Positions 57,501 through 62,014 of a stretch of 64,000 nucleotides of DNA are shown piece by piece. Within the stretch, counting starts at the first letter, position 1. Each line of letters opens with the position of its first letter. The notes beneath the pieces are model-generated. The model had not been told where the DNA came from, searched no databases, and was given only the letters and a program-made list of their open reading frames with translations. The DNA is from Icerya purchasi (Eukaryota; Arthropoda; Insecta; Hemiptera; Monophlebidae): assembly GCA_039619475.1 (NCBI GenBank), contig CM077115.1:310448734-310512733 (forward strand), read 5' to 3'. The position numbers were made by a program, and so were the translations under genes.

Positions 57501-59462
57501 CCCGTCGTTCCAGTAGGAATTTTCTTCAGGTTAACAATTTTATTCGTAAATTTTCTGACGTAATTTTAATGAATTGTGATTTAAATTTTCATATTAGAAA
57601 TAATATAATAAAACTTCAATCACTGGTTTACAACCAATTATCTTCACCAAGATATGAAGATCTATTTAAATAATTCCAGCGTTTTTAGCTAAATCTAATA
57701 TGCCTGCCCTGCTTATTGGCAGATCTCCTTTGGTTATCATTTCCTTGCTAAACTTTTTCTACTCACAATTTCTACTCACATTTTCTACTTTTATTCATTC
57801 CTACCTCTCGATCTCTAAAAGCTGGCATTTTTAGTCAAATCTTCTCTATATTATCTGTTATTTCTCTTCAATTTTTGGCAGTTTCCTTTAATAATCTCCG
57901 CTAATTTTCCTTCAACACTTCGCTGATCTCTGATATGTTTCTGAAGTTTTTATTCTGTCTTTATTTTCAAAATTTCTTTTGCAAGCCGTAATTATTAATT
58001 TCCTGTTACTTTCTCATCCAACTATTTTTCCTTGATAGTTTGAGACGAAGCCTGATGACAGTCTTTCAGATTTTAACTTTTGCCGGAATATGTTCGCCTT
58101 TCTTCCTTCCGTTCTATATTCACAGCCGAGGAGTTTGTTCTATGATCCATCATTTTCATTGTCGTAATTACCTTTCTTCCAATTATTTGATTACCTGCGA
58201 CTCTGCGAGCGCTGTTCGGGTCATCTTTTTTCCCCTTCCCGATTATTTCTCGACTATTATTCTTCGTATTCTACCCTTTCTCCATTCGATTTTCATTGAC
58301 TTGTTGTGGATTCTTATCCACTCGGGGATCCAATGAAACGGCTGCTATTCAACGATAATCCGACTAGTATGGAGGTTTTTTGAGATTGCTTAAAATCACT
58401 TGGCAAGTTTTAATAAAATGCTATCGAAAGCTTAACTATTTTTTAAGATTTGAAAAAAAAAAAAGCTAGCAAAACAACCAAAAAAAGTATGTATTACATC
58501 AATATTTAGCACCACCGTATATTTTCTAATGAAAATATCATCTACCGAAAATTATTCGGAAAATAAAGAAACAACGGAATCATACTGCCTAAATATTACA
58601 CATTAAATAAACACATTTGTTAACATACTATTGTAGATTATCCAAAAGTCGGCGATAAACTGCGGTCAATTTGAAAGAAAACGAGACATCGGTCCTAGTT
58701 GCAGTTAAAAGACGATATCAATCTGTAATTATAAGATTTTCTGGGGGCAGTAAAAAGGATCTTTGAATTGTTATTGAATTGACTTAAAATTTATTGTTGT
58801 ATATAACTCTGTATTTAACAAACTTTATAAACACTCAAAAACACAAAAAATACAATAGAACACATAAATAATCGAAAAATTATGCCGATTAGTTTCGAAT
58901 ACATGACGACTATTAAAGTAACATGAAATGTAAATATGATAATGAAAACGATAATACGTAATAGAAGTCGATATATTTTAATTAAAGACGATAAAAGAAT
59001 AAAATTTTATATTTAAATAAAGTATTTCTTTCTATTCTTTATTTCCTTTTTATAAATTAACGGGTTTAAAATTATTAAAGAATTATTACCACCCGGTATT
59101 TATGTGTTTAAAACATTATCGTGTTTTATATTTATCTGTATAAAAACAATGATATACTGAACACTCAAATACCGAGTAATAATATTCCTTTAATAAATGT
59201 TACAAACTGCTAATAACTTTTACAACTTAATTTTTTCCAAAAAAATTAATTCTAATTTATTTTAATATACAACTTTATTGATATTTATATATCGATTTTT
59301 ATTATCGCAATAACATTTTTATATTACCGCTTTCATTGCATTTTGTTTCGACAGTTGCCATAATTGTGGATTTATGCATCCGAAACTGTTTGACGTGTAA
59401 TCTTCGATCAAAAAGATCTTTTTGGACCATTTTGTAGTAGGTCCCCGCTGTCCTTTAAAATA

Positions 59463-59493
<31 letters not shown>

Positions 59494-61971
59494 TAAAATG
59501 ATTTTTTCTAAGCAAAGTTTTCGCCGACTCACTCAACCGAATTTTTACAGAGTAACAAGGCGCATCACGTATTATTAACGTGTTTAAAAAAAAGGATTAA
59601 TACACGATTTTTTTTTTTTTAAAAAACGTGTAACAATTTTCTTAGTATTTAACACTGTACAGATAAATTGCAATCAGCAATCTCTGTACAAATTATTTTT
59701 CTCATTGTTACTTCCTTAATCGAAAATGGTCGGGAGGTCTATTAGATTTTACTTCCACAAATACACGATAAATGCCTATAATATACCACAATTGTGAGTG
59801 ATTGTAACCGTTTATTAGCACGATACAAATGTAGCCGAAAGTGTGTTTCTGCTGCTTTTTCTACATTTATATGATGGCACGCATGTTTCCTATTGCCTTC
59901 TACGCTCGAATATTTAATGTTTATTTCGTTTTTAAACAATTTTACTTATCGTCGCTCTCCCTCGGTAACTCAGGACCCTCTGGTTAACCAATTGTGCTCT
60001 AACGACTCGACCATAGCGACGACGGAAAATAAACGGTAATAAGATGCGTTTCTGGAAATTAATTTTTTTTTAAATAATTTTTAATCGTTACAGCATGATT
60101 ATAAGTTTTTATTTTATCTATTTAATTGTCACAGATGTCTAAAATAGGATTAACGGAAACGGTTAAAGGTGACATTAAAAAATTCGAGGTGTGGTTAGAG
60201 GGAAGACAAGAAGTGTATACGATACAAGCTTCAACCATCGAACAAAAAGAAGTTTGGGTGAAAGAGATCAAACAAGTGCTTTTTGAACAGCTAACCGAGT
60301 TGAAAGGCGAAAAAATACGTCAGTACGCCGAAAAATACGCGTAAGTTTTTTAAATAAAATTCTGAATTAAAAACGCCTTTTAAAATAGACCCGCACATCG
60401 ATTAAGCCTATTTCGATTTTAACAAATGAGAAGACTGAAATGATCAATTTTGAATCTGTTACTCTTTTACGGTTCTTTTTTTTTGTATTATATTACAGGG
60501 AAAACGAGTTTAATCTAGATGTGTCAATCTTATGAAATAGAAGTAAAATAAAAAAAAAAAAAAAAAACGAAAAAAAAACAGACTCTTGAATTCGATAGGG
60601 ATTTAAAAAAATTATAGTACATTAAACATCGCATAGACCACAGTTGCGTTCTTTCTTGGGATCGTTTTTATTTTTTGACAGTTCTTTGATATTCAATTCG
60701 ATTTCAGATTCGGTTAAAAAGTGTAAAATCTTAAAATTAAAAATGAAAAAATAAAAAATTGTCGACGATGTTATTTTGTTTTATATTTTGACGCAACCTT
60801 ACCTGTGGTAACTATGTCCGCACTACTTTATGTCACCACAACTGTTCCTTATGGAATGGCAGAGGAAATGTTTCACGAAAACTATCCACTGGATTTTGTA
60901 GTTAACGAAATAATACATAGTGTAATTTTCAGCAACAAAATCATCGTAAATAGATGCATTTCAGTTGGAAATGAGAATATCTTCTTTTTTTTCTTTTCCA
61001 TATATAAGGTTACTTTAAAACTACCATTTCTCACATCTGTAAAGTACCGAAGTGATCTCAAAAATGTTGGTAATTTATGTATTTTTTTGATTATTAACAT
61101 CAATTTTGTTCATCGATGTAATAAATGTTACAGGTCTCATAAGGCGATATCGTTGGACGGAATATCGCTATCAACTTGTAGTAGTAGAAGTAACAGTAGA
61201 CCTAGTAGTGTTCACGAAATCACCGATGGTTCGTCTTCCGACGTCAGTAATTCGGATGATGAAGAATCTTTTGCTAGTCAGCCGATCTCGGTAAATTCGA
61301 AAATCATTGTACTGTTTATTCTGCATACAAATTTTACTAACGTTTATTAGAGAACAAAGTTCTTAAAAGCATTTACCCTCAGTAACAAAAATTAACTTTT
61401 AAACGAGAATCTACCTCGAGTGTAATTGTTGTCTTCCTGAGTTATGAAATTTAAATTAATAAAGAATATTTTTTCAATTTTTTTTTCTTTCGAAACAGCA
61501 AACATTTCATTTTCAATAATCATTTTCAGCGTAGGCCGGCGAACAATCGCATCAACGTGAGTAAATGCCGGTCGTCTTGGCTTCGCCTCTCAATTGGTAC
61601 CTTTCTCACGTTGTCGGCAGCACGAAAGCTAGGCTGCGCTTCTGCTTACGTGATCGGCTTCATTAGCGTATGAAAACCGTGCAGTAGATATAAAATGCAT
61701 CTCCCAATTTGCCTGGCTAGCACGGGAGATTATTCCAACTTATCCCGCTAGGGATTGCCTATACCCAGCAGTGGGCTGATATGGGCATATCGTGAATTAT
61801 TTTCAGCAAAAAAAAGATAACGATTTTTGCTCGAGTTAAAAATATTTCAAGTAAATCGGGTAATTAATCTAATGAGCTGCAAATCCTATTCCATTTTTAT
61901 TTTTGCTAATTCAATATTTTTTTCCGTGGTCTTTACTTTCTGTTGGATTTTTTTATTTATTTACTTATTTA

Positions 61972-62014
<43 letters not shown>

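Noticed and set aside
60135..60344. ATG directly at the exon 17 acceptor as an alternative translation start
   Set aside because: The preceding exon continues the PH domain seamlessly into this methionine, and vertebrate DBS also has Met at this place.
60499..60540. Small exon after the TTACAG at 60493-60498
   Set aside because: The frame stops quickly, and exon 17 to exon 18 joins in phase without it.
61106..61294. A 62-codon frame overlapping exon 18
   Set aside because: Out of phase with the gene; it lacks the Ser/Asp-rich composition expected and is a shadow of exon 18.
60805..61350. A 181-codon plus-strand open frame
   Set aside because: It covers intron 17 and exon 18 with a run of aromatic and hydrophobic residues typical of AT-rich intron read-through. 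It is not the frame that links exons 17 and 19, since exon 18 is used in a different phase by the gene.
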